Shown in pieces: positions 14,969 to 27,000 of a stretch of DNA of 64,000 nucleotides (position 1 is the first letter of the stretch; the number at the start of each line of letters is the position of its first letter). The position numbers and the translations under genes were made by a program. The stretch is from Perkinsus marinus ATCC 50983. Its lineage: Eukaryota; Perkinsozoa; Perkinsida; Perkinsidae. The notes beneath the pieces were generated by a model, which made no database searches, was not told the origin of the DNA, and worked only from the letters and a program-made list of their open reading frames with translations. The stretch is from positions 117,876 to 181,875 of the forward strand of contig NW_003217015.1 of NCBI RefSeq assembly GCF_000006405.1, in the 5' to 3' direction.

Positions 14969-16402
14969 CTACCCTCCCCCTCCACTGCCTTGGCTACCGT
15001 TCTGCTCTCGAGCCAAGAAGCGGTCAATAGTGCCAGTCATGCTACCCAGGTCGTTACGCACCTTCACCAGGGCGTCCATCGAATGGCTTTCGTGGGACAA
15101 CTGAGGACCACCTCTGGCTGATATCAACACCATATTATCGCTTGCCCTAGTGCTATAATGGTGCTCTTGCTTGGTCAGCAATGCGAATAGGCGGCGAGCT
15201 TGATAGGTCAGAACGAAGACACAATGGTTCCTACCAAGGACGGTGATCTGAAGAGAGCCAACCCACGAGACACCACCTAACATTATCATCGATAGGCTTC
15301 TTCAACTTGGCCGAAGTGAGGAGGTAGTGGCTGATGGCCTCTACTGTATGCATCACTGTCTTAGCCTTAGACATTATATCCGACGAATGCGGCGTTGACG
15401 GATCACCTAATATTATGTCGCGCGCCACGAAATTCCCCTCTGGTAGTACTCAGTTTCCCCACCAACAGAGTAGGCATCCTTTTGACCATACTGTTTCCCA
15501 AGTCCACACTGACAAGCTTCTCGTCCACGGCGACTACCGTACCATAATGCAGTCTATTCTCACTTCGTGGTATTATAACTATCTCCCCCGGCTGAGACAT
15601 GCAGAAAAAATTGAAGGTGTGAAAGTTGCATAAACTGCACGTCTGGATGAGCCCGTCCACCTCCCTACAGTGAACTTAGATTTCCAATCCATCATCATCA
15701 TCTCCTTGTCCTCCCTCTCAGCCTCCTTCCCTGGTAGCTTATCCGTGTGATTATGGCCAATCGTAGAGCTGCCACGACCCACTGACAACCGCCGTCCGCC
15801 ATCCTCAGGGTTGTCGAAGAGCTGTACAGGTCAAACTTTCCTTACCATACGAAAGGGCACCTACCAGAGACATCGAGAGTTGGTCGTGGTTACTATGGCC
15901 TTCATCAGAGGTGTCCGGGGTATGCTTGGCCGCCTTGGCCGATGGTGGACCACCCAAGAGGGTCTTGCACTTGGTCTAAGGATCGGACCAAATCTCCATA
16001 TAGGCATATTCCTACACCTTACCACAGACTCTCGACGACGCTTGGCTGTCGATCGTATAGGAGGTGTCCCCTCGTTCGCCCCACTATGGCCATTACGCAC
16101 CAAAGCCGTCTAAGGTAAGACCCCTATTGTACTTAATGGTACCGTAAACCGGTGAAGACCCTCTCGATCAGTCAATACCCCCGTTACCTGTGCAGAGGCC
16201 TGTGGTCTCCTTTCCTGATCATCTCTGGACAAGGTTATGGTCCTCGACCCAGCACTAGGGTCATACCCACCATTGGGACCTACGACCCATCATCAACCCA
16301 TCAGGAAGAAGAGGAGGACTTACCTAGTGAAGGGACAGCTGCTTGCGTGGCGGCCATGGGCGTGCCGACGCTCTTCCGTCGTAGATTAATCCGAGCTTTC
16401 AT
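14969..16402 (-). CDS. Unknown 341-aa protein with a possible Tudor/KOW-like strand region
   Basis: Exons 16402-16324, 16279-16188, 16109-16023, 15975-15865, 15821-15669, 15591-15492, 15406-15282 and 15247-14969 sum to 342 codons. The N-terminal third is basic and Ser/Thr/Pro-rich (MKARINLRRKSVGTP, RSTAKRRRESV). The middle reads WKSKFTPGEIVIIPRSENR and LHYGTVVAVDEKLVSVDLGN, a strand-rich segment like small barrel domains. The last part reads VFVLTYQARRLFALLTKQ and ends Gly-rich with GSQGSGGGG. I do not recognise the family. It may act in the nucleus given the basic region, but that is inference. The last intron (15281-15248) is 34 nt with a GTTAGG donor. The stop lies 112 bp before the PPPDE start, so read-through fusion was considered and judged less likely. 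Confidence 0.65.
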
Positions 16403-16563
16403 TGGAGGGGCAATCAAACTGATCACGATCCAAGTACCTTCTACATAGCATCTCCGTCCTGCACACGCGTATTCAAATATGCTCTCGGGCGCGCGCGTAG
16501 TTTTGTGGCGAGTGAGGGTCTAAATCAGCTGACATTGTAGAGTTGACAACAAAGTTTTACAGT

Positions 16564-16991
16564 ATGGCTGCTGCTGTTGCCATAGACAAAGCGGAGGTAG
16601 TCGACTCGGTCCTCGCTCTGCTGCTATCCTCAAGGATCCTGCCTTAGATAGCGATGTTGGCCCTTGGGTTCACGCCTACCGACGAGATCGTTAAGGCCCG
16701 AGACCAACTTGGGATAAAGACCCAAGGTAGTGGTAGTAGTAGTAATAGGGTAGTAAGCATATCTCAGATGAGTTTATGAAGTGGGCTAGAGGGACCTTGG
16801 AGGCTGCTGCTGTTGATGCTCTGAAGGTTGGGGATTTGGGAGGTAGGACACTGGGTACGGCTACTAACAAGTATTACATCGTAACATTACCTTTCTCTTT
16901 GTATACCACACTTCTGCCAGAAATACTCAGAGTTGCCTCTCTGACCGACTCTGTCTGTCGAATACCTTCCTTCTCTGCACTTAGCGTTTGA
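16564..16991 (+). CDS. Small hypothetical protein, about 85 aa, weakly EF-hand/centrin-like
   Basis: Exons 16564-16596, 16648-16726, 16768-16842 and 16921-16991 give 86 in-frame codons. The sequence starts MAAAVAIDKAE, then IAMLALGFTPTDEIVKARDQ and DEFMKWARGTLEAAAVDALK. The spacing of LGFTPTDEI to DEFMKW recalls a calmodulin-type helix pair without a Ca2+ loop. The C-terminal exon is the weakest part; an alternative 31-nt intron there would continue the frame into FERRVTQLRRYYFENPDS. Function unknown. Confidence 0.45.
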
Positions 16992-17070
16992 GAGGAGAGT
17001 AACCCAACTCCGCCGATATTATTTCGAGAATCCAGACAGTCACACTGCCTCTCCAAACACGGCCACCATC

Positions 17071-17940
17071 ATGGGCCTCTACCTCCTATTCCTATTGGTA
17101 CTACTGCTACTACTACCATCATGCACACAATCATCATGCCTCAGAGTGCTGACCGTACTGGGGAGTTCCACACCGAGCTGGAGCAGTTGCCTGAGGCCCT
17201 CACCAAGACCCCTCAGTGCCAGCTACCAGTACCACGCCCTTCGCTGAGGGAGGCTGCGCACCTTGGTGTCTGTCAGGTTGCTGTTGAGAGGTGCATCATG
17301 GAGGGTAACGGTACCAAACTGAAGGCATGTGTATCACAGGCGGCAAAGGATCTGCCTCATTCAGAGCTCCTACTGCAAAGTGTGGTAAACCAGGTTCGGT
17401 AATAACTGGGTCCACCGTGATGGTAGTCTTCGTGATAGTAGTCCTACGTTCAGTATTAAAATAGCCTCTTCCTTGGAGAGAGCCTACACGTCACTCAACT
17501 CGAAGACGGCTTGTAAGATGCTGCTGATGGACCCCAAGGATAGGAAGTCGCTGGAGCTGTTCGCCAAGGCTGAGAATGACAGGAAGGCTGCTGATGAGGG
17601 TACTGGTGGGGGAGGGTACTGTGGAACTATGCTTTGCCTCAGCCAACTTGTCAACGCTGGAATTGGAGGATCCATCGACTCCAGCTCAAGCTAGACTGAG
17701 GAACAGGCTGAGTACTCGTTGGGTTGTAGAGGGTGACAGGTAATTGAGAGGACGATGTGGCGATGGTGTGGTATGGTAATTGTTCAGACTTGTGTTCAAG
17801 AAGATACGTGATGATGCCTCAGCCATGCCTGCACTGGACCTGATATCCAATATGATAGGTAGGGCTGGTTCCCGTCACTACGGTTGGATGGTCCCCTTTT
17901 CCCTACAGGTTACGCCACGGACCTAGAGCGTATCGTGTAG
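17071..17940 (+). CDS. Small secreted cysteine-containing protein, 210 aa
   Basis: Exons 17071-17145, 17187-17398, 17454-17599, 17643-17739, 17788-17858 and 17909-17940 sum to 211 codons. The first exon encodes a strong signal peptide, MGLYLLFLLVLLLLLPSCTQ. The second carries four of the cysteines (KTPQCQLP, LGVCQVAVERC, LKACVSQ) and the third adds KTACKMLL. The rest is hydrophilic, for example TPAQARLRNRLSTRWVVEGD, and ends MIGYATDLERIV. The 41-nt first intron is needed to bring the signal peptide in frame; without it the frame could start at MPQSADRT. Secretion is a sequence-based prediction. It lies just upstream of the giant EF-hand genes on the same strand, but no functional link is shown. 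Confidence 0.65.
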
Positions 17941-18015
17941 GGTAGGATACTGTGCATCGTCGTCGTCGTTGGTGGTGGTATTGACTGTTTCCACTATGTT
18001 ACTGTTGTATTCATG

Positions 18016-21000
18016 ACGTCAATAGAGGGGAAGTGTTGGGGTTCACTATTCTCCTCTTTGTAGTGGCTGTAGACCGTATGGAGGGATGCCCTCTTATGTG
18101 TATTGCTGGAGATGGTGTGGAAAGGACAGGCTCTGGAAGATTTCGTGGCGCGCGACGGTTTAATCATGACTGGGAATTGGCAGGCCTAGAGAATCCACCG
18201 TCTCAATTGGGAGTTGCTGTGCGTCGTCTGGAGGGGTGGTGGGACGGCAGTAGGCCTCATAGGTCATCGTGTGGTCAGTGCATTTGCTGGGCCCCATAGG
18301 GTCCCTCGTGGATGGAGAAGTTATATTCACTAGTCGGCAGCGGATGTGTCCTTTCGTGCCTGTCGTCTCTGCTCTCCATTTGGCAGTTTCACACACGAGA
18401 CGTGGGAGGCTGGGAAGAAATGTCGAGGTAAGTGAAGTACTGACCGCGGTTGTGAATGGATGCTGCTGGCACTACTCTTGTTTGTTTCGTCGTGATCCTG
18501 GGCCGTGGCCCTGCCCAGCCTCCCTCCATCCTTGTGGTCTCAACTAGACTCACACTCTCCACTGTTCTAGAGGGATATTTCCTGAGTTTGAGTTGTCAAT
18601 ACCAAGAAGTAGGGGATCGACGCCATGGACCAACGAATAGTTAGATTGTACCCTCATGATAACCAAGGCTTGTGGGCTCGTAGTGGCCCTGGTTGGTGAT
18701 TCTGTAGTGGGGTCTCACTCGGATGCCGACTGTCGGGCATCGATGGAGTCCACAGTGTGTAGACCCTTCGAGGACTATATGGCCACTGGAGGGACCAGCG
18801 TGGTCGGGTTGGTCCATGTAGGTCTTGGGTGGGGAGAGGAAGGGCCCATTGGGTGTAGTCGTTGGGGCTTTAGGCCGTTTCTGCTGTGGAGAACGTTTGT
18901 GCTGAGCAGCTCTACGCATCGTCATCATCGACTTGCGGGGTGAGTGATAGTTTCGTGGCGCGGTGAAACTTCCTTGTTGGTCCCGGCAGTGCCCCCACCT
19001 ACTGGAGAGCATCCAGCCCAGCCACTTCTATGAGCTGACCAGCGCCCTGGCCATGTCCTCCTCTTCAATCGTAGCTTCCGAGACAGCCTCCCATCGGCAA
19101 CTCACCACAGCAGCGGTAGGCCGGAAGGTGGTGGTCCTCGTCACTGGTGATGGTATGGCAGGTGGTCATGGGGAAGGTCAGGCTGCCCTACCCAGTGGTG
19201 ATGGACCCGAGGAGTCGGACCTCGATGGATGGTATAAAGGACGCTATGTGAGACCCACTGTATGAGGGGAGGTGATGGTGCACCTACGGCTACAGGGTCA
19301 ATGCTCTGGCGGCTGCTGGCTTCAATCCTGTCTACACTATCATCCGAGATGTTGCTAAGGATGGCCTCTTTGCCCAGCTGGTCTTCTCGGTACGGCCTCC
19401 TTCTGGATGAGTTGACGCTTACCTCAGACCGAGCCGATGCACGTCCCTGTTGGTAGTGGGCTCACACCAGAGCAGCACGAGGAGATGGTCAGGACGGCCT
19501 ATAGGGCCCTGCATGTAGGGTAGAGGTGATGGTGGAGGGCCTGGAAGGATCATGTAGGAATGCTTGGACGAGCTCATACCCCCGTCGACTGGGGAGGCTC
19601 CTTTCCAACTGGACGTGTTCCGGGGATGCCCTCTGGATGCCTCTCCCATGGAGGTCGAGGGAGAGATAGAGATCCTGAATGCTGAGCCCACTCTGGGGTT
19701 CCGGGATAGGGTCGGTGGTCGGTTACTGTGGGTCGTTCGGAGGGCTTCTCCACAGGTTAACACTGTATTGCGGCAGGCGCTGTCAGAGGACCTCGATCTG
19801 ACCTTTAGGAACGGTAGGCTGACTAGGCCCGGCAGGGGGGATGGTGATGGTGGTGTGGTAGGGGTCACTGGAGAGGACATGACGGTAGCCACCAGTCCAC
19901 GAGGCACCATTGTGGCCCACACCTTTGCCGGGAGCTTGGTCAGGTGATGGGCACTCAGGCAAGAGACGGGGCATGATGGGATTTCAGTTTCACCATCTAC
20001 ACTGATGTCAATGGTGGAGGCCTCCGACCGCATATGGACGTCCTGGCCGACCTGAGGGACCTGAGGAGGCACCTGGCCGCGGCTGGTATTAAAAGTGTGA
20101 TCAGAGTTAATGATGTCCGCAGCCTTGGTGGGGTCACCTACAACACCAAGCGGGTGGGTTGGGGTTGAGCGTGGGGGGAGTAGTGGTGGGCTGTAGGTCC
20201 TCTACTCCTATTGTCATGGGCTCGGGGTCCTGACCAGGGCAACTCCTCGAGAGGCCTTGGTCCCACCGGAGATGGCATGGGATAGAGAGGCTACTCAGAG
20301 TGCACTGTTTGGTGAGATCGTGAAGGCCCATTATGGCCAGGAGAAGGACGGCGGTGAGCCAAGTGTGCTGATGGAGATGGGTCGTAGAGAGGATGGGGAG
20401 GAGGAGGAGGGGCTGCCGGAGGTGGATGATGGGCCTGAAGGGAGGGTAGATGAAATGCCCGAGGCTGGAATCGAACCAGGGATCTCTGATGGAGAGAGCC
20501 CGGAGGACAGAGTGATGGATGCAGTATTTGGTAAGGAGGAGCCCCCTGAGGAGGACTCACCCTTGAACCCTGTGGTCCCCGATGGGATGGACGAGGATGG
20601 CCGTGAACCTGAGATGGGAGCCGGCATGGGGGAGAGAGATCCCGAACCAGAGGAAGGGGCCCGGGAAGACCCTTCGGGGGCACCAGAGGAGGAGGGGTCC
20701 TCCGCGGACCAGCCATGGTCCCCCAACGTAGCTGATGTTGGGCAACCATCGCAGCCTCAGCCCGGTTCTCGAGTGCCGAGGGTCCGGAGTGGCGAGTTGA
20801 AGGGCATGGCTACTACAATGGGTGGAGTGAAGTCACCGGTGTTGCCGTATAGGCTTACCCCGGGTCAGCGCACATTCAAGATGCCCATTGTAACGCGTGT
20901 GGCGGGGTAGGACCCTCGTGTGTCCGTCAGCTGAGCTCGTCATCACATTCAGGGTGGTCCACTATGCTCCTCTGTTCGCCCCTCATCCCTTCCAACCCCG

Positions 21001-24000
21001 TATCCTCTTCCATCCGCCGGCACCACATCCCCCTAGGGCCATGGTCCTCCAGATGCCCTCAGCGGTGGGCTCACCTTACAGGCTGCCGACTAGACCTCCT
21101 CATAGCAGCGTATCGGTGGTGACCACGGCAGAGGCATCCTGGCCTAGGGAGTAGGTGGGGGGTGAGAGGTGGGGGACAGATTCCCTTGGGTAGGCCCAGA
21201 CGGAGGAGTGTGCCGTCGATGATGATGATGTTGCCAACACAGCTCAACCGGAGTGGTAGGCCGATGGAGGCTGGGGAGGAGTAAGGTGGGCTGGGTGATG
21301 AGGGAGGTGATGACTCCTCTCAGACATAGTGGAGTCCCTCATGCGGTAGAGTATAGGAATGTGCTGGCCCCGCAGGAGGAGGACTTCGTGGTGGGCCACA
21401 TAGGGAGGGTGGGCAGTGGTCTTGTATTGGTACTGATGATGACTATGTTGTGGGTCAGTTCCCTGAGCCGGCTCTGGAGACTGCCCTGACCTGGGTGGAC
21501 AAGGTGGCCCTCTCGACGGTGGAGGGGCTGAGGGAGAAGATGGAGCATGTAGGTGGTGACCCTCCTCCTTCTCCCGGGCCTGTGGTGGCCTCAGCTCTAC
21601 GGCAAGTACCCGAGCACGGCTAACACGAGGGCCTTCGCTCGGTTTGTTAAGGATGGTCTTTTCGAAGGGGACATAGGGCCCATCAGGACCATGAGGGGTC
21701 TTCGGAATGCCATTAAGCACGTCAGTGAGAGTAGGACTATCCCAGTGCATGTGGGAGTATACTGTTGGTCGTGGCGGTGGTCAGTCTTTCCTCGGTTCGC
21801 CTCCTTCCGTGCTGGAGTGGCCACCATACTGGACTCGTGGATCCTCCTCCTGACCTCTCCAGATAAGCACACCCTAGTCTCGGTGAGGAAGCTGCTGAGT
21901 CGGTCGTGGTGAGGAGCATCGGTCAGCTCTTCCGAGAGGCCCCGTCGGAGATCTATGCCCTAATGGACGCCAATGGGGACGGTCTCATCTCCTTTGACGA
22001 GTTCACAGCCTTTGGCCGTACCATTGCCGCACCCTCATTCGTCTTTTCTAGGGAGGTAGGCAGGGACTGATCGGTGGGCCGAACTCAGAGGCTTTGGGCC
22101 TTTGGTCCCGACCAGTCAATGGGGCCAAGCATTCGGGTTTCACACTCAGCCTAAGTGCTTCAGGCCTTCGAGGGGATGCTGTCGGAGGAAGAAGGGGAGA
22201 GTGTTCGAGTGCAGGACTTTGAGGAGTTGTATAGGACCATCGCCCAGGGGAGGCAACAGTGGTCGAGTTCTCCTTGCCATGAGTGGTGGTCTGGTCAGAT
22301 TGAGTGCCTCGATAGCGGACAAGGCGGTCCAGTTGGTGATGGACTCCCTCACCCTCGAGAGCCGTTTCTCGGACCTGGATGGGGGCCGCCACAACGACCT
22401 CTCTTTGGAAGACATCGGCTGGAAAGGCCCAGTGGGGGAGGCTGTAATGGGGCCGTGACCACACTGGGGGGCGGCCCACCGTCTTTCCTCAGCTCTTCTT
22501 CTACCTAGACTCTAACAGGGACGGCGTCTTGTCTCGTTATGAATGGCAAAGGCTGGTGATCATCCACCGGGCGCCGTTGCTGGTCCGCCGGTTCGCCTTG
22601 TGGTAGGCGGCGGCCTTGGCCCATCGTGGGGGGAGTGGCGGTCCCTGCTCTTCAGGGTGGCACATAGGGTGGGGGACAACCTCCTGCCATACTCGGTAGA
22701 GCCTTTTGTGACTCGGGCTAAGGAGCGTCTAGGGAGCATGCCCGAGAGGTATGTGCCGGTTATCAAGGGGGCTCTGGACTCCTTAGGAGCAGGTGAGTAG
22801 TGGCCCTCAGGGATGGTGGAATGAGGTGGTGTGTAGGTGAGCCTTCGGATGGTGACTACGGCCTCCTGCGAGCCATGGCTGGTGGTAACGAGATGAACAA
22901 CTTGGTGGCCACGGAGTTCTATCTGGGTTATGGTCGCCGCCCGCGACTCACCTCGAAAGCACTGGGTGCGGATCACCGGGACAGGCGACACCACCGAGGC
23001 CATCACCATCACCGCCACCACCATCATGGACCGACCTCCTCCTTTCTCGAGGAAGGACCGCAGGTGGGCATAGGTCATGGGTCCTAGCCCTCCTCGCGCG
23101 GCTCTTGTAAGGGTTTAATGTGCTCAGTGGAGTCGGCTGCCATTGGAGTACAGTCTGAGAAAGCTCTCGCCGACGACTCGAGTCAGTGCTAGGGACTTTG
23201 CAGATTTCGGCAAGTCTATAAAGGCCCCAACCGCTGTGTTTTCTCGGACTGTGAGGAGGGGGTCACTGTGTGGCCTACGAGTTGGAATGCCTATGGCAGG
23301 CCTACGACCTTCTGGAGTATCCTTCTGGTCGAGACGCTGAGGACCTACTGTCTACCAAGAGTGATGTGTTGCATGCTGTATCGAAGGACCTTAGGTAAGA
23401 GGAGGAGGGGCCTGGTGGTAGGCGCTGTTGTCCTCTAGAAGGGCATTCAGTGACCGCGCAAAGATATCTTAGGTTGCTCCGTGCTTGATACGGATGAGGT
23501 TGCGAAGATATTATAGTATTAGACTCTCTTATTAGAAGTGTGGTAATGATTTATTTATGACTAATTGGGGAGTCGTAACAATTCTGATATCGTTAGGAAA
23601 AGTCGCCGAACGCCCCCTGGGGAATTGAGAGAGCTTGACGATTTTGAAAACTCCTTTTAATATCACCCCATCCATCGCTTTCCCTCAGGAATCACCGTCG
23701 CATTCATCTCATTTTGGACTCTCTAGTATTGGGCCGACGTTTTAAGGAGTTGGATGCCAACGGTGATGGAGAGCTCTCGTTGAAGGAGCTGGGGCTGGGA
23801 GCAGCTGATCGAGCGGTGAGGTTTGGTCAGGGTGTGGTATCGAGCCTATTTGGAAATGTGGCTTTGATAGTCTCCTGATTATGCTGAATTGCTTGGCCCG
23901 GGTAAAGGGCCTCTCAGGGGCTGATGATCTTTAGGAGTTCCCGTAACTGATGTTGTCTGTGCAACGATTAGCTTTCCAAATTACTTCGTTCCCTCTCCTT

Positions 24001-27000
24001 CTGTGTATTATGATCTCGGGATGCTGTATGGGGTTAGGTCTTTGCTGTGGTGGACCTAGACGGCTCCAACACGTTATCTTTGGGCGAGCTTCAGAGGTTG
24101 GCTGGCTTTGGAGAGGACACGGTCCCTGCTAGTGCGATCTTATTGGCTCAGAAGTAAGTGGGGGGGAGGTGTCTCTCGGGTGCTGTGGTCGTTGCTCAGA
24201 GTGCAAGCTAAGGCGGACGGCCCGGTAGAGGCCTATGTTGCTGCAGCTATGCGGGCCATGGAGGGCTTCACGGGTTTTGAGAGCGCCGAGATAGGGGAGC
24301 TTCTTGATTTTGATGACGATGGTAGGCTGGGGGCATGGGGCGATAGAGAGGGACCGTCCTCAGGCTACATCGACCATCGTGAAATTGCCATGCTGAGGGT
24401 CTTGTCGATGCCCCAAGGGGTGGCCAAGTATCTGCCACAGTCAGCTTATGTGATGGATAAGATTGACATCGGCGTTGGATGGTCCGAGGGGGACTTCACC
24501 AAGATGGGCTTGGGCCTGCAGGCCAACCGTCGGGCCTTCTCCCATAAGGTGGGACGTGTGTCTCTTCGGTCGTCATCGTCGTCGATGGTCCGGTCAGAGC
24601 TTCGAGTCGCTGGCCCAGTTGTGGGACGGGAGGATACCGAGGGAGGCTGTGGAGGTGTGGATGAACGCCGTCCGCCACAAGTGAGGGGGCAGCGGGTGGT
24701 AGGGTAAGGGAGATAATTTCGTGGTGACGCAGGCGGTTACGGCGGCTTCTGGCGGTCTTCTCTGCGGTAAACACGGACGCCTTCTTTACGGCATTCGATG
24801 GGAATAAGGACGGCAAGCTGAGTGCTGATGAGCTCCGACGCTGGATGGGCAATTTCCCTTTGGTCAGCCTCGTGACGGTAGGTCCTAGGGGGGAGGGGGC
24901 GTCAGGAAGGGTTGCTGGGACAGGTCCTGGAGGTCCTCGGCCAAGGTGAGGGCGACCAGAGGGGTATAACTCGAGAGGGGCTACAGAGGTTCTCCTTTCA
25001 CTTCGCGGTCGGCCCAGCTGTGAAGCTACTAGCATTGAGGTGAGTGTTGATGGGGGGAGGGGTTTATGCCGCCTTTAGCAGTATTCCACGGTCGGCTGCC
25101 GCCACCCCGGAGAAGTTCGTGAAGGAGTTCTCCACAGTGTTGGCACGAGTGAAGTCCCCTCGGGTCCGGGCGAAGATTGTCCATGCTCTCGATCTGGATG
25201 GCAATGGTGAGGGCCTCCGCGGGGCCGTTGGAGCATTAGCGCCCTTCCATGTAGGTGAGCTTAGCCGAGGGGAGATTCTTGGTCTCCGAGTTCTGCATCA
25301 AACAGAGTTCCTCCTCCTCTTTGAAAGTCTCCTCCATCACGGCTTCGCTACCATCACTGAGGCCAAGGCCAGCAGTTTCTTGGAGGAGGCCAGGAGCTCG
25401 GAAGTGGTGGGGTTAGCTGGTCCACCGTCGACCGGCTGTTATCGAGGTGTGCAGGTGCTAACGGAAGGCTATGCTGAAGGAGCCTTCGTGGAGCTGGACT
25501 CGGTGAGGGCATGGTCGGCTCGGTAAGGTCATGGATGGCTCAGGTCTATCAAGTGCTTAGTCCGAGTGCCCTCCATGGCCGTAGGAAGGTAGGATGGAGA
25601 TGGACGATGGGTCTTCGCAATTGGGACTGTCGTTATCAGGGGCATCATTCGCAGTGGTCCCGGCGGTCGGAGGGGAAGAGGAGGAAGGGAAGGAGGCATC
25701 AACAGGGCAGCGATGGAAGCGTGAGGGAGGCCCCTGATCAACAACACGGTGGTGGTATTGCCGAGGCTCAGCCGTCACGAGGGAGTTTGGCGTCGGAGGC
25801 CTCCGCATTGATGGCCGCAGCGGAGGGTATGGGCGACGGACGGCACGAGGAAGGGGTTATTGATGGTGTTGGAAGGGACCACCACAGAGACGCGGTTGAG
25901 GAGGTGAAGCCGGACCATGCAGGGGATCATTACAGTGAGACCGTTGAGGAGGTGAAGCCGGACCATGCAGGGGATCATTACAGTGAGACCGTTGAGGAGG
26001 TGAAGCCGGACCATGCAGGGGACCATTACAGTGAGACCGTTGAGGAGGTGAAGCCGGACCATGCAGGGGATCATTACAGTGAGACCGTTGAGGAGGTGAA
26101 GCCGGACCATGCAGGGGACCATTACAGTGAGAGTCCTCAAGAACAACGAGTTTCAAATGAGTCTGTGGAGTCGGGCCAAGAACCTCCTCGTCGGGACGCC
26201 CCAATTCAGGATGCAGCAGGGGAGGGCACTACCCCCAGGTCGGGGGCAGCTGGGGTGAGAGAAGGAAGGGAGGCGGCCGTTGATAATGCGGGTGATGAGG
26301 AGTTGCTGGTCGATGAGTGGGAGGAGGAGGATAAAAGTGGGGAATATGGGGCTGACCACCAGGGGGGCCACCAGAGCAGAGACAACAACACATGGAGCAT
26401 CTCAATGCACGTAGGCCTGTTGATGGAGGGGTGACAGCAGATGACGTCATCACCTCTTAGGAGTATCCCTCGGAAGGCTTTGAGAAGGTCACTGGGCAAG
26501 CCCTAGGAGGCACGGTATCGGTCGAGGAGTTCCAACAGACTGGTGTACGGCTTGGGGTCAGTCAGGCTTATACTAAGGAGGTGGACCCCTTCAGTACAGC
26601 CCTTTATACGCTCCCGCATAGGTGTTCAGTCTTATGGCCGGCAAGGACGCCTCGGAGCTGCCAGTTGGCCACTACGCTGACCTTTATCGTAGCTTCAAAG
26701 ACGTCCGGTGGGGACGGCCCCGGTCTAGCATGTTGGTCACTGGGGCCTCTTAGGAACCTGGCAAGGGTATTCCACATTCTGGACTCTATCAAGATGGAGA
26801 TGCGTTTCACCGACTTGGACCTCGATCGAGACGGCTTGATCTCGTTGCCGGAGTTTGGGTGTGGCGAGTGCAAGTCCGATACGGTATCGGAAGAGGAATG
26901 TGTAGGTTGGGCGGAGCGGAGCAGTCAGTGGAGCCATGTGCTTAGATGGCCGTTGGGGAGCTCTTCCTATACGTGGCCGATGGTCTCAATCAGTCGTCAA

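Noticed and set aside
14819-14971. Fusion of the 341-aa unknown protein with the PPPDE protease
   Set aside because: A splice at 14957 could join them in frame, but the upstream frame has a natural Gly-rich end and stop at 14969. The PPPDE frame also has its own ATG eight codons before the conserved TIHLYDL strand.
25892-26131. CRISPR-like regular repeats
   Set aside because: Units are contiguous without unique spacers, are coding, and the genome is eukaryotic.
25775-26204. Antisense ORFs over the 48-nt repeat
   Set aside because: Same repeat artefact as above; the sense frame continues into conserved EF-hand gene sequence.
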